From: Sulfurospirillum sp001602955
GTDB taxonomy: Bacteria; Campylobacterota; Campylobacteria; Campylobacterales; Sulfurospirillaceae
Assembly: GCA_001602955.1 (NCBI GenBank)
Contig: LVAC01000006.1
Location: 87,925-151,924, forward strand
Length of the DNA: 64,000 nucleotides
Reading direction: 5' to 3'
Below, piece after piece: positions 44,161-52,628 of this stretch. The first letter of the stretch is position 1; every line of letters starts with the position of its first letter. The translations under genes and the position numbers were made by a program. The notes beneath the pieces were generated by a model. The model did not search any database, was not told the origin of the DNA, and was given only the letters and a program-made list of their open reading frames with translations.

Positions 44161-45168
44161 TTAAAAATTTTTCGTAAAATTTTTAGCACGAAATCCCATA
44201 TAGTGAAAAAGATCGGGAAGGTGTTTCACCCGCATCATCCTTCTCGAGTAGATTTTCTGATTCGGCGTAAACTGCGCCGTTTGAGAATTTTGTACGATTT
44301 GAGCAACCATCGCTACAAGATTATACTCTTCAAGTACACGTCTTCTAGCTTCCTTGAGTGCTTCAAAGCGCCTTTCGTACTCACCTTCTTTTGCGATAAT
44401 TTCTTTAATTTTTGCGATAGATCCTTCCATATCGTGAATATCGATCGCAATCACGCTCTCTTCAGGGAAATAGTCGTAAACGTTCGGACAACCGCAATAA
44501 ATCGGGATACACCATCCTAAAAAGGCATCGGCCAATTTTTCCGTCCATACGTGGGCTTCCATATGATTTTCTACGGCAACATGGAATTCATAATCGTCAA
44601 GTGCGTCGGCTTTATTTTCAATCCATTTAAACCCTCGCCCGAATCGTTCGAGTTCCAAAATAGCTTCTTGCATTTTTTGCGTAAATTCGTACCTTAATTT
44701 ATGCATCGTATGCCCTTGTTGTTTAATCGAACATACGGTTGAAATTTTTTTAGTTTTAACGGGATAGATCATGCTGGCTATTTCATCATAACGCTTGCCG
44801 TAGAACCAAACATTTCCCGTTTGAGAACGTTTCGCATTGGGATGAGGGAGTGCTTTTGAATCATGATTGGTTATCAGATAATGAAATTGTCTCGCAAACG
44901 CTTCTCCGTAATAAGCGATGGTACTGGGTTCCGTGGTGACTAATATCGTATTTTCTTTAGGGCATTGCAGGCGTTCGGTTCGATTGGGAATACAATGAGG
45001 TAAGTCATCGATAACGACTAACCAATCATAGTTTTGATCTAAAGGGTCAAACGTAAAAGAGCATCCTCCCCATACGGCATCGTCGGTTTCAAATTGTTTT
45101 TTAAAACCGCTTTTCCCATCGGGTTTACTTCCGCGCGATATTAACTTAACCCTTACGTATTCTTTCAT
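44161..45168 (-). CDS. Family 10 glycosyltransferase (alpha-1,3/4-fucosyltransferase-like)
   Basis: 335 aa. The C-terminal donor domain carries the GT10 signature: YEFHVAVENHMEAHVWTEKL (normally FxxxxENxxxxxYVTEKL), then DAFLGWCIPIYCGCPNVYDYFP and SVIAIDIHD. GT10 enzymes move L-fucose from GDP-fucose to GlcNAc or Glc, as in Helicobacter Lewis-antigen mimicry; the GDP-fucose genes are at 27-35 kb. The acceptor domain is not recognised. ATG at 45168 behind AAAGG is chosen; the frame continues to a GTG at 45201. It is the last gene of the heptose operon, 42 bases past gmhA. Confidence 0.82.
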   Translation of the reverse strand: MKEYVRVKLISRGSKPDGKSGFKKQFETDDAVWGGCSFTFDPLDQNYDWLVVIDDLPHCIPNRTERLQCPKENTILVTTEPSTIAYYGEAFARQFHYLITNHDSKALPHPNAKRSQTGNVWFYGKRYDEIASMIYPVKTKKISTVCSIKQQGHTMHKLRYEFTQKMQEAILELERFGRGFKWIENKADALDDYEFHVAVENHMEAHVWTEKLADAFLGWCIPIYCGCPNVYDYFPEESVIAIDIHDMEGSIAKIKEIIAKEGEYERRFEALKEARRRVLEEYNLVAMVAQIVQNSQTAQFTPNQKIYSRRMMRVKHLPDLFHYMGFRAKNFTKNF

Positions 45169-45210
45169 ATCCATGCCCTTTAGCTTTTTAAATGTGTACA
45201 CTCATTTGCA

Positions 45211-45771
45211 TTATTTTACGTCGATCGCTTGGCATAGAATATGCCCGATCAAAATGTGCATCTCTTGGATACGCGGCGTATCGTCGCTCGGAACGATCAT
45301 ATTGACGTCGCAAAATTCGCTCATCACGCCGCCGTCGCGTCCGCTGAGTCCTATCGTCTTGCATCCCATATTGCGGGCAAGGCTAAGTGCGCGCACCACG
45401 TTTTTGCTGTGTCCGCTGGTCGAAATACCGATGAGCACGTCGCCCTTGTGTGCCAAAGCTTCGACTTGACGATCGAAAATACGATCAAACCCGTAATCAT
45501 TCCCTACCGCCGTTAAGACCGACGTATCGGTCGTTAAAGCAAGCCCCGCAAGCCCGCGTCGCTCCGTTTTATAACGTCCGCTCAGTTCGGCGGCGATATG
45601 TTGCGCGTCGGCGGCACTCCCTCCGTTACCGCAAAGCATAATCTTATGCCCGTTTTTTAAAGCTTCGCTCGCAATAATCGAAGCGGTATAGATGTGGCTT
45701 TGCAACGTCGAAAGCGTTGCCTCGACGACCGCTTGATGCGCTTTTATTTCGGTATAAATCATCTCCATCAT
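45211..45771 (-). CDS. gmhA: Sedoheptulose 7-phosphate isomerase
   Basis: First step of ADP-heptose synthesis: sedoheptulose 7-phosphate to D-glycero-D-manno-heptose 7-phosphate. SIS-domain signature MLCGNGGSAADAQHIAAELSGRYK near residue 47 (shown in parts: CGNGGSAADAQH), LIGISTSGHSKNV near 113, and the C-terminal His in MHILIGHILCQAID. 186 aa is normal. The ATG overlaps the hldE stop by 4 bases. Confidence 0.95.
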   Translation of the reverse strand: MMEMIYTEIKAHQAVVEATLSTLQSHIYTASIIASEALKNGHKIMLCGNGGSAADAQHIAAELSGRYKTERRGLAGLALTTDTSVLTAVGNDYGFDRIFDRQVEALAHKGDVLIGISTSGHSKNVVRALSLARNMGCKTIGLSGRDGGVMSEFCDVNMIVPSDDTPRIQEMHILIGHILCQAIDVK

Positions 45772-47204
45772 GCGTTTCGTATCCTTTCTATCGTCTTCGT
45801 CGTGCTTTTGCCTTCGATAAAGCTTACCAATCGTACTTCCTTGGCGATGTCGCTTCCCACGACCTCTTTGCCCTCATAATCCGCCCCTTTAACCAGTATA
45901 TCGGGTTTGATAGCGGTAATAAGCTCTAAAGGCGTGTCTTCTTCAAACAAAACGACGTAACTGACCGATTCCAATCCCGCTAACAGGTACGCGCGATCTT
46001 CCCATGGATTAATCGGACGGCTTTTTCCTTTTAAACGCTGAATCGACGCATCCGAATTAAGCCCCACAATGAGCATATCCCCAAAGCTTTTAGCCACTTC
46101 GAGGTACTTCACATGCCCTACATGTAAGATGTCGAAACAACCGTTGGTAAAAACGATCGTGCGGTGTTTTTGCTCGGCAAGAATGCGGAGGATCTGCTCT
46201 TTCGTTTTCAGCTTACTTTGCGCGCTCGTGCGGCAAAACGTATGCTCGTAGGCTTCGATTTCATCGAAATTCACCGTAGCACTTCCGAGTTTTCCGACGA
46301 CTACGGCGGCGGCTTTGTTGGCAAACGATGCGGCTTCTTGAATACTTAAATCGCAGGCAAGCGCATAGCCGAGTGCGGCTAAGACCGTATCTCCCGCACC
46401 GGTGACGTCGTAGACTTCACGCGCGACGGTGGGCATTTTCATAAACGTCTCGCCAAACAGTGCCATACCGTCTTCGGAAAGCGTAATCACGGCATACTCA
46501 AGATTCAAACTCTCTTTGAGCAACATGCCTGCTTTTTGTAAACTCTCATCATCGACGATGGCGATTTTCGTCGCAAGGCTCGCCTCTTTTTTATTGGGCG
46601 TCACCAGCGTTGCACCGGCATATTTGCGATAATCGTCGCCTTTTGGATCCACCAAAATCAACTTACTCTTTGCTCGTGCAAGCGCAATAACGTGACATGT
46701 AAGGGCTTCCGTTAAAACCCCTTTACCGTAATCGGAAAGCAAAACGAGATCGACATGGGGAAGCATTTTTTCATAATGAGATACTAGCGCCTCGATCGAC
46801 GTTTGGCTAATCGGTTCTTTGGATTCGCTGTCATACCGTACGACGTGTTGATGCGACGCAATCACGCGGCTTTTTTTGCCGGTTTTTCGCCCGACTTCTC
46901 GAACGATGCCTCCAACGTCGGCACCGGAAATTTCAAGCATGCGTACCAGCTCTTCGGCGTTTTCGTCTTGACCGACGACGCTTAAAACGCCGACGTTTGC
47001 GCCTAAGCTTAAAAGATTATTGACCACGTTTCCGGCACCGCCTAAAACGGTGCTCTCTTTTTGAATGTCCACGACTTGAACCGGAGCTTCGGGTGAAATG
47101 CGTTCGCATTTTCCCCAAAGGTAATGATCCAACATTACGTCACCGATGACCAAAATAGTCGGACGATACGTTCGTAATTTATCCACGTTTGACTTCGCTT
47201 TCAT
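45768..47204 (-). CDS. hldE: Bifunctional heptose 7-phosphate kinase / heptose 1-phosphate adenylyltransferase
   Basis: 478 aa. Residues about 1-320 form the PfkB-type kinase (VIGDVMLDHYLWG, GGAGNVVNNL, and the catalytic VTGAGDTVLAALGY near 270). Residues about 345-478 form the adenylyltransferase with FTNGCFDILHVGHVKYLE (HxGH) and a final ISTTK-like SFIEGKSTTKTIE. It acts on both sides of GmhB in the ADP-heptose route. It overlaps hldD by 26 bases and gmhA by 4. Two KACATGTM sites (46120, 46695) lie in different codon phases. Confidence 0.96.
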   Translation of the reverse strand: MKAKSNVDKLRTYRPTILVIGDVMLDHYLWGKCERISPEAPVQVVDIQKESTVLGGAGNVVNNLLSLGANVGVLSVVGQDENAEELVRMLEISGADVGGIVREVGRKTGKKSRVIASHQHVVRYDSESKEPISQTSIEALVSHYEKMLPHVDLVLLSDYGKGVLTEALTCHVIALARAKSKLILVDPKGDDYRKYAGATLVTPNKKEASLATKIAIVDDESLQKAGMLLKESLNLEYAVITLSEDGMALFGETFMKMPTVAREVYDVTGAGDTVLAALGYALACDLSIQEAASFANKAAAVVVGKLGSATVNFDEIEAYEHTFCRTSAQSKLKTKEQILRILAEQKHRTIVFTNGCFDILHVGHVKYLEVAKSFGDMLIVGLNSDASIQRLKGKSRPINPWEDRAYLLAGLESVSYVVLFEEDTPLELITAIKPDILVKGADYEGKEVVGSDIAKEVRLVSFIEGKSTTKTIERIRNA

Positions 47205-48180
47205 AAATGCGTTTTATTTCGGGAGCATACGCTTTGATGCCCTCTTCCAAGCTCACGCTCGGTCGGTAACCCAAATCCTGACATGTCAAAGCAATATCCG
47301 CTTGCGTATGCATCTGATACGCCCCAATATAAGGATTTTCAAAATAGTCCGTGCCTAAGGAAGTACCGAGCTCTTGTTGCAAGGTATCGGCAATCTCTTG
47401 AAAACTACGCGGATTTCCCGTTCCGACATTGTAAACGCCGCATTTGCCGCAAAGCGCGGCTTTAAGATTGGCTTGAATCACGTCGTCGATGTAGATAAAA
47501 TCGCGTTGGATCGCTTCCGATCCGTAAAAAAGACGCGGTTTATTACCGCTTAAAATTTGAAGCCCGAGTTGCAACGCCATCGACGCCGTTTTGTGTTTGA
47601 AGTACTCTCTTGGACCGTAAACGTTAAAGTACCGAAGCCCTACGACGGACATTTTTGGATGCGATACGCAAAATGCTCGTGCGGTATGTTCCATGGCAAG
47701 TTTGCTAAAACCGTACACGTTTTGAGGTCGCTCGTATCCGATGCGTTGAGGAGAAGGAGCATCGCCGTACGTTGCGGCACTGGAAGCGTAGACTATGACC
47801 GCACCGCTTTGATGGGCCAGTTCCAAAATATGCTTAAAAGCATTGACGTTGGTTTGGATCATCATCCCTTGATCGAGCACGGTCGTATCGGAAATCGCCG
47901 CTTCGTGAAAGATATAATCAAAGCGGTACGCAACCAGTTTCGCAATAGCCGCTTCATCGTTAATATCGCCGCTAATCACTTCGCCTTGAAATCCGATCAG
48001 GTTTTTAAAATGCCCGAAACTCTTTAAGTGACCGTTGGAAAACGTCGCTTCGCTTCGAAAACAATCAAAGACGACGACCTTACATGTCGGAAAGTTTTCT
48101 TGAAAATAAAAAGCGAGGTTACTGCCGATAAATCCAGCACCGCCCGTAATTAAAACTGTTTTATGATGAAAATCGACCAT
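47179..48180 (-). CDS. hldD: ADP-L-glycero-D-manno-heptose 6-epimerase
   Basis: 333 aa SDR-family epimerase giving the heptose donor for the LPS inner core. NADP site VLITGGAGFIGSNLAFYF at residues 9-26, FHEAAISDTT near 90, the YxxxK pair in NVYGFSKLAMEH near 152, and RYFNVYGPREYFKHKTASMA. The last ten codons overlap hldE. Two KACATGTM sites (47281, 48082) are both read Thr-Cys. Confidence 0.95.
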   Translation of the reverse strand: MVDFHHKTVLITGGAGFIGSNLAFYFQENFPTCKVVVFDCFRSEATFSNGHLKSFGHFKNLIGFQGEVISGDINDEAAIAKLVAYRFDYIFHEAAISDTTVLDQGMMIQTNVNAFKHILELAHQSGAVIVYASSAATYGDAPSPQRIGYERPQNVYGFSKLAMEHTARAFCVSHPKMSVVGLRYFNVYGPREYFKHKTASMALQLGLQILSGNKPRLFYGSEAIQRDFIYIDDVIQANLKAALCGKCGVYNVGTGNPRSFQEIADTLQQELGTSLGTDYFENPYIGAYQMHTQADIALTCQDLGYRPSVSLEEGIKAYAPEIKRIYESEVKRG

Positions 48181-48188
48181 AAAAAACC

Positions 48189-48710
48189 TTATTTATCGCT
48201 ATTTGTTTTAATAATATTGATTGTATCCAAAAGAAAATTAACCCTATATTTAGCATCGCTCGGTTGATCTTCGCCGATGAAAATCGTTTGCTCGATACGA
48301 GCGCCTCTTGCGGCAATCATATCGCTTGGTTTATCGCCGATCATCCAAGAACGCTTCACGTCGATGTCAAACGCTTGGATCGCCTCTTCAAACATTTGGC
48401 TTCGAGGCTTACGACACGAACAACCAAGTTCCGGTGCGTGCGGACAATGATACACCGCGTCGATGGTGACGTTTACATGTAAAAACGCTTGACACATCCA
48501 CGACGTTAAAACTTGAAAATCTTCTTCACGGTAATACCCGCGTCCGATACCCGATTGATTCGTGACGATAATCAGCAAATATCCTAAATCTTGAAACGTA
48601 CGCAAGGTTTCGAAAACACCCTCGCAAAACTCGAAATCTTCGATCCGATAGACATAACCCTTATCTTTGTTAATCACGCCGTCACGATCCAAAAACACCG
48701 CTTTGTTCAT
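48189..48710 (-). CDS. gmhB: D-glycero-beta-D-manno-heptose 1,7-bisphosphate 7-phosphatase
   Basis: 173 aa HAD-superfamily phosphatase. Motif I is FLDRDGVINKDKGYV (nucleophile D9, acid D11), motif II IIVTNQSGIGRGYY, a zinc-binding Cys/His set in CPHAPELGCSCRKP, and motif III/IV in SWMIGDKPSDMIAARG. Removes the C7 phosphate between the two HldE steps. Its ATG is immediately next to the TPR-protein stop. Confidence 0.93.
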   Translation of the reverse strand: MNKAVFLDRDGVINKDKGYVYRIEDFEFCEGVFETLRTFQDLGYLLIIVTNQSGIGRGYYREEDFQVLTSWMCQAFLHVNVTIDAVYHCPHAPELGCSCRKPRSQMFEEAIQAFDIDVKRSWMIGDKPSDMIAARGARIEQTIFIGEDQPSDAKYRVNFLLDTINIIKTNSDK

Positions 48711-49415
48711 CTATTTTTCCAACTCTTGCGTAATGTCGCTGAGCAAATTGGTGTACTCCAAATAATCAAATTCTTTTTGCTGTGCGATCAAAGACTCTTT
48801 CGCCCGCCTAAAAAACACGCGCGCTTCGTCGCGATTTTTCATATCGTACACTAAAAATTTTCCCATATAATAATTGGCGAACAGATGATCGGGTTCTGCG
48901 TTTAAAACTTTTTGAACGGCTTCAAGCGCACTGTAAATTTGCGTATTTTTTTGCAAGGCAAGGGCGAGTTTAAGACGAATCATATGTTGCATGCCGTCCA
49001 CCGCCAAACTTTTTTTATACATCAACGCCGCTTCGCTGAAAATGCCCATTTCAAAATACCCGTCACCTAGCTCGTTCCAGATACGTTTATCGTTACTTTT
49101 TGCCGCTTGCTGTTTGAGATTGGTCACTTTAAGCGCAAAAGGTAAGACCGTTGCGATTTGGCTGTTTTCCACATGATGAGGATCGATCGTATAGGCATCA
49201 ACGAGCAGTTCGAAACCGCGCGCGATTTGCCCGCGCTTGAGGTAAATATTGGCAAGTTGAAGCATGCAAACCGTATTAGAAGGCTCTTCGATTAAGATTT
49301 TTTCTATCTTCGCTTTAGCACTTTGAGAGTCGATTCGCTCCGTTTCGCATACGCTATGCGTTTGAGCGTACGCCAAAGAGAAACACCACGCGATTACACC
49401 CAAAATTCGCCACAT
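48711..49415 (-). CDS. Periplasmic TPR-like protein of unknown function
   Basis: 234 aa with a signal peptide (about 1-17, ending FSLAYAQ) and tetratricopeptide-type helices: CMLQLANIYLKRGQIARGFEL near 52, IWNELGDGYFEMGIFSEAALMYKKSL near 108 (given in part), and FANYYMGKFLVYDMKNRDEARVFF near 185. It heads the heptose operon behind a clear -10 box. The role is unknown; position suggests an accessory for LOS assembly or simple operon sharing. I recognise no catalytic motif. Confidence 0.7.
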   Translation of the reverse strand: MWRILGVIAWCFSLAYAQTHSVCETERIDSQSAKAKIEKILIEEPSNTVCMLQLANIYLKRGQIARGFELLVDAYTIDPHHVENSQIATVLPFALKVTNLKQQAAKSNDKRIWNELGDGYFEMGIFSEAALMYKKSLAVDGMQHMIRLKLALALQKNTQIYSALEAVQKVLNAEPDHLFANYYMGKFLVYDMKNRDEARVFFRRAKESLIAQQKEFDYLEYTNLLSDITQELEK

Positions 49416-49446
49416 TTCGACCTACCGTCCTTAGATTTTAAGGTAA

Positions 49447-49452
49447 ATTATA
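49447..49452 (-). promoter_or_regulatory. Probable -10 box of the TPR-gmhB-hldDE-gmhA-GT10 operon
   Basis: TATAAT on the - strand (GGGTATAATTTACC), 32 bases before the TPR-gene ATG. It lies in the 151-base divergent gap (49416-49566) shared with cytochrome c553. Confidence 0.6.
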
Positions 49453-49529
49453 CCCAAACTTTGACCTAAACCCTCTTTGCTTTTTTGAGAAATGTCACAT
49501 CGGCTAAGCAAGGATAAAGTCTCCTGCGT

Positions 49530-49535
49530 TATAAT
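49530..49535 (+). promoter_or_regulatory. Probable -10 box for cytochrome c553
   Basis: TATAAT in CTGCGTTATAATTTTG, 31 bases upstream of the cytochrome start, with an AAGGGG ribosome site between. It is divergent from the heptose operon promoter. Confidence 0.6.
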
Positions 49536-49566
49536 TTTGCCACACACAACATTCAAGGGGCTTTCA

Positions 49567-49863
49567 ATGAAAAAACTCTCTCTATTCTTGGCGATTGCGG
49601 CTTGTTCAACGCTTATGGCGGCGGACGGCGAAGCGATCTACAAATCAAAATGCTTTTCTTGCCACGGCGACAAAGCTTCCAAAGCGGCTTTAAACAAGTC
49701 TCAAATTATTGCAGGCTGGGATGCCGCAAAAATCATCGCTTCCGTTAACGGATACAAAAACGGTGAAGGCGGACCGATGAAAGGCGTTATGAAACCGATC
49801 GCGTCAGGCTTAAACGACGAAGATCTTAAAGCAGTAGCCGCGACCATCGCTTCTTATAAATAA
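49567..49863 (+). CDS. Periplasmic cytochrome c553
   Basis: 98 aa: signal peptide about 1-19 (KKLSLFLAIAACSTLMAADG), then the haem site CFSCHG near residue 29 and the axial Met in the GGPMKGVMKPI segment near 75. Small c-type cytochromes of this form carry electrons from the bc1 complex to cbb3 oxidase in Campylobacterota; ccoS and ccoI (oxidase assembly) lie next door and petA is at the window's end. An upstream in-frame ATG at 49492 is ignored because the signal peptide starts at 49567. Confidence 0.9.
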   Translation: MKKLSLFLAIAACSTLMAADGEAIYKSKCFSCHGDKASKAALNKSQIIAGWDAAKIIASVNGYKNGEGGPMKGVMKPIASGLNDEDLKAVAATIASYK

Positions 49864-49868
49864 GCGAT

Positions 49869-49916
49869 ATACGGCTACGGGGCATCGCGCTCTTGTAGCC
49901 GTATGAACGTTTTTTA
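49869..49916 (+). terminator. Rho-independent terminator of the cytochrome c553 gene
   Basis: Ten-base perfect arms ATACGGCTAC (49869-49878) and GTAGCCGTAT (49895-49904) around a 16-base loop, followed by GAACG and six T residues. The T run overlaps the ccoS stop codon on the other strand. Confidence 0.8.
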
Positions 49917-50153
49917 ATCCGGCGGGGCGTATCCCGTCTCTTTTTTACGTTTTTCTTCCAAAAGTTCTTTGCGTTTTTTTTCCATCATCACCGCATCGTT
50001 CAATGCCTCTTGGCTGTCAAACTGCGCACCGTCGATAAATTTGGTTTGATCGTCGAACTGTCCGCTTCGAATGCCCCATATCAACGCCCACAAACCGAAC
50101 GCTCCCAAAAGCGTCGAAGCACCGAGCATCATCGCAATAACCCAACCGTCCAT
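49914..50153 (-). CDS. ccoS: cbb3-type cytochrome oxidase assembly protein CcoS
   Basis: 79 aa small membrane protein with one N-terminal helix (about 5-27) ending in LIWGIRSGQFDDQTK, the CcoS family hallmark, and a charged C-terminus. It is needed, with CcoI, to mature cbb3 oxidase. The tail from residue 28 on is longer than in many CcoS proteins and very rich in Lys/Glu. Its ATG overlaps the last base of the ccoI stop. Confidence 0.9.
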   Translation of the reverse strand: MDGWVIAMMLGASTLLGAFGLWALIWGIRSGQFDDQTKFIDGAQFDSQEALNDAVMMEKKRKELLEEKRKKETGYAPPD

Positions 50154-52576
50154 TACTCTTTCCTTTTCAATACCGTTTTAATACGCATCGCATTTCCCAC
50201 CACGACCAGCGAACTCAAAGACATCGACAATGCCGCAAACAGAGGGATAATATAACCGCTCATCGCCAAAGGCACGGTCAAAACGTTGTAAAGCAACGAA
50301 AACGCCAAATTTTCTTTGACGATCCGCAACGTTTTACGCGCAATCACAAACGCCTCGTACAAACCGCGCATATCGCCTTGCGTCAAAACGACGTCGCTCA
50401 CTTCGACCGCCACGTCCGCACCGCTTCCCATCGCAATGGCGATCTCACTACTCGAGAGTGCTAACGTATCGTTGATACCGTCTCCCACCATGACGACCTT
50501 ATGCCCTTTTTGGCGCAACGCTTCGATGTATTCGGCTTTTTCGTGCGGTAAAAGAGCAGACGCGTACGTTTCGATTCCCGCTTCCTTTGCGATACTTTCA
50601 GTGACATGGGCATGATCGCCGCTTAACAGTACCAAGGAAAGCCCTAACGCTTGGAGCTTTTCAAGGCTCTCTTTCGCATCGCTTTTGAGCGTATCTTTGA
50701 GCCCGAACATCGCAACGATCTGCCCGTCGACCGCAAAAAAGTAATGCGTCAGATTTTCCAACGTTTGAGGGATGCGAACCTCGATTCCCTCTTCGTGCAT
50801 CAAGCGAGCATTACCGCCTACGATACGCTTGGTCTCGCAAAGGGCTTTAACGCCTTTGGCTTCGATCGCTTTGATTTGTTCTAAAGGGTGTGAGGGCATC
50901 TTGGGAAATCGCGCTTTTAAATACGCTCCGACACCTTGACTGATCGGATGCGAAGAGCTACATGTCAGGGCATATGCTAAAGACGCAAACGATTCGTCTT
51001 CAAAGATCGTTTCGATCACTTCGGGCTTCGCGTTGGTAATCGTGCCCGTTTTATCGAGCACCAGCGTATCGCATTGTGCCATACTTTCCAAAAACCCCGC
51101 CTCTTTAAACAAAATGCCCCTTCGTGCCGCCAAAGAGATGCCGACCAACGTCGCAATCGGCGTCGCCAAAGACAAAGCGCACGGGCAGGCGATGACGATG
51201 ACCGAGATCGAAACGATCAACGCGGTCTCAAACGAAGCACTTTGGTAGAACCAAAAACAAAACGTCAGAAGTGCCAACGTTAAAATCGTACGCGAAAAAT
51301 AGCCCGAAATACGGTTTGCCAACTTCTCGATCTGCGGTTTTTTACTCATCGCGTCTTCTAGCAAGGAGACGATTTTCGAGAGCATCGAAGAGGCAAACGT
51401 CGACGTCGCTTTGTAACGAATCACGCTGTCCAGACAAATGGAACCGCTCAAAATTTTATCGCCTTGTTTGAGTAAAACGGGAATCGATTCGCCGTTAATA
51501 CGCGAAAAATCAAAGGAGCCTTCTCCTTCGCAAACGATGCCGTCGATCACGATTTTATCGCCGGCACGAACCTCAAGGATTTCGCCCGCTTCGATCGATT
51601 CGACATCGGTTAAAATTTTTTCTTCGCCTTTTACCAATACGACTTCTGTGGGCATTGCGCTACCGAACGCATCCATCGTATCGACGGCTTTTTTCTTAGT
51701 CAAAACTTCTAAATATTTCCCCGCAAAAACAAACGTAATAATCATCGTAACCGAGTCGAAATAGACTTCGGCATTTTGGGAAAACATCGCATACAGTGAG
51801 AAAAGATAGGTTAAAGAAGCTCCCGTAGCAACCAAAAAATCCATTGTGATCTGTCGGTGTTTCAAGCCGTAATACGCCCCTTTAAAATAGACCGATCCCG
51901 TATAAAAAAGCGTCGGACTGGCTAAAACGAACTCCGCAAAATTCAAAATATTTTTATGGTATTTTTCCATACCGCTAAAATACCCCGCGTATTGTGCCAC
52001 GGCGATCCACATCACGTTCATCGTCGCAAAAATGCCGACTAAGAGCTTCGTATAGTATTCCCTACGCTGAGCGATACTGCGTTCTTCCCCGCTTTTAGGA
52101 TCGTAAGGATACGCGTTATAGCCGATACTTCGAATCGTCTCGATAATCTCGGACAATTTGATAACGCTTGCGTCCCAAACGATTTTGGCTTTATGATTCG
52201 TATAATTAATGCTTGCTTCGACGATGCCCTCTTTTTTGGAGAGCACTTTTTCGTTGAGCCACACGCAAGCACTGCAATGAATCCCCTCGATAATGAGCGA
52301 AATTTCGTTAAAGCCCTCTTTATTTTCTTTCACGTACTTGGAAACGAATCCGTCCAAATCGAATCTCGCAACGTCGTCGTGAAGCACCTTAGGCGGCTCC
52401 AGCGTCGTTTCGCCGATCTTGCCGTAAAACGTTTGTAATCCTTCCTCTTGAAGCAGATGAAAAACGCCTTGGCAGCCTTTGCAACAAAAGTATTTGGACG
52501 GAGTAAAGCTCTTATCTTCAAATAACGCCGAAGCGTCGTACTCTAATCGGCAGTGATCGCAACGTTGTTTAGCCAT
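50153..52576 (-). CDS. ccoI: Copper-transporting P-type ATPase CcoI (FixI)
   Basis: 807 aa P1B-ATPase that exports copper to the periplasm for cbb3 oxidase assembly. Order: N-terminal Cys-rich CDHC and CCKGCQGVF (FixI-type), a metal-binding domain with IHCSACVWL, eight membrane helices, phosphatase motif, the CPC motif in VIACPCALSLATP, phosphorylation site VLDKTGTITNAKP, and GDGINDTLAL near the end. Next to ccoS, as usual. Start at ATG 52576 (MAKQRCDHC); a longer frame to 52651 would run into the upstream gene's start and lacks a ribosome site. Confidence 0.94.
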   Translation of the reverse strand: MAKQRCDHCRLEYDASALFEDKSFTPSKYFCCKGCQGVFHLLQEEGLQTFYGKIGETTLEPPKVLHDDVARFDLDGFVSKYVKENKEGFNEISLIIEGIHCSACVWLNEKVLSKKEGIVEASINYTNHKAKIVWDASVIKLSEIIETIRSIGYNAYPYDPKSGEERSIAQRREYYTKLLVGIFATMNVMWIAVAQYAGYFSGMEKYHKNILNFAEFVLASPTLFYTGSVYFKGAYYGLKHRQITMDFLVATGASLTYLFSLYAMFSQNAEVYFDSVTMIITFVFAGKYLEVLTKKKAVDTMDAFGSAMPTEVVLVKGEEKILTDVESIEAGEILEVRAGDKIVIDGIVCEGEGSFDFSRINGESIPVLLKQGDKILSGSICLDSVIRYKATSTFASSMLSKIVSLLEDAMSKKPQIEKLANRISGYFSRTILTLALLTFCFWFYQSASFETALIVSISVIVIACPCALSLATPIATLVGISLAARRGILFKEAGFLESMAQCDTLVLDKTGTITNAKPEVIETIFEDESFASLAYALTCSSSHPISQGVGAYLKARFPKMPSHPLEQIKAIEAKGVKALCETKRIVGGNARLMHEEGIEVRIPQTLENLTHYFFAVDGQIVAMFGLKDTLKSDAKESLEKLQALGLSLVLLSGDHAHVTESIAKEAGIETYASALLPHEKAEYIEALRQKGHKVVMVGDGINDTLALSSSEIAIAMGSGADVAVEVSDVVLTQGDMRGLYEAFVIARKTLRIVKENLAFSLLYNVLTVPLAMSGYIIPLFAALSMSLSSLVVVGNAMRIKTVLKRKE

Positions 52577-52606
52577 AGTAATCTTTCGCGTAAAGTTTGA
52601 GCTCAG

Positions 52607-52612
52607 ATTATA
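52607..52612 (-). promoter_or_regulatory. Probable -10 box for ccoIS
   Basis: TATAAT on the - strand (GCTATAATCTGAG), 31 bases before the ccoI ATG. It lies only about 20 bases from the start of the divergent EAL gene, so the two promoters must overlap. Confidence 0.55.
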
Positions 52613-52628
52613 GCGTGACTTTTGTGTG

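Noticed and set aside
47557..48027. A 156-codon + strand frame inside hldD
   Set aside because: Antisense to hldD, whose conserved SDR residues explain the sequence; composition of the frame is Arg/His-rich as expected for a shadow.
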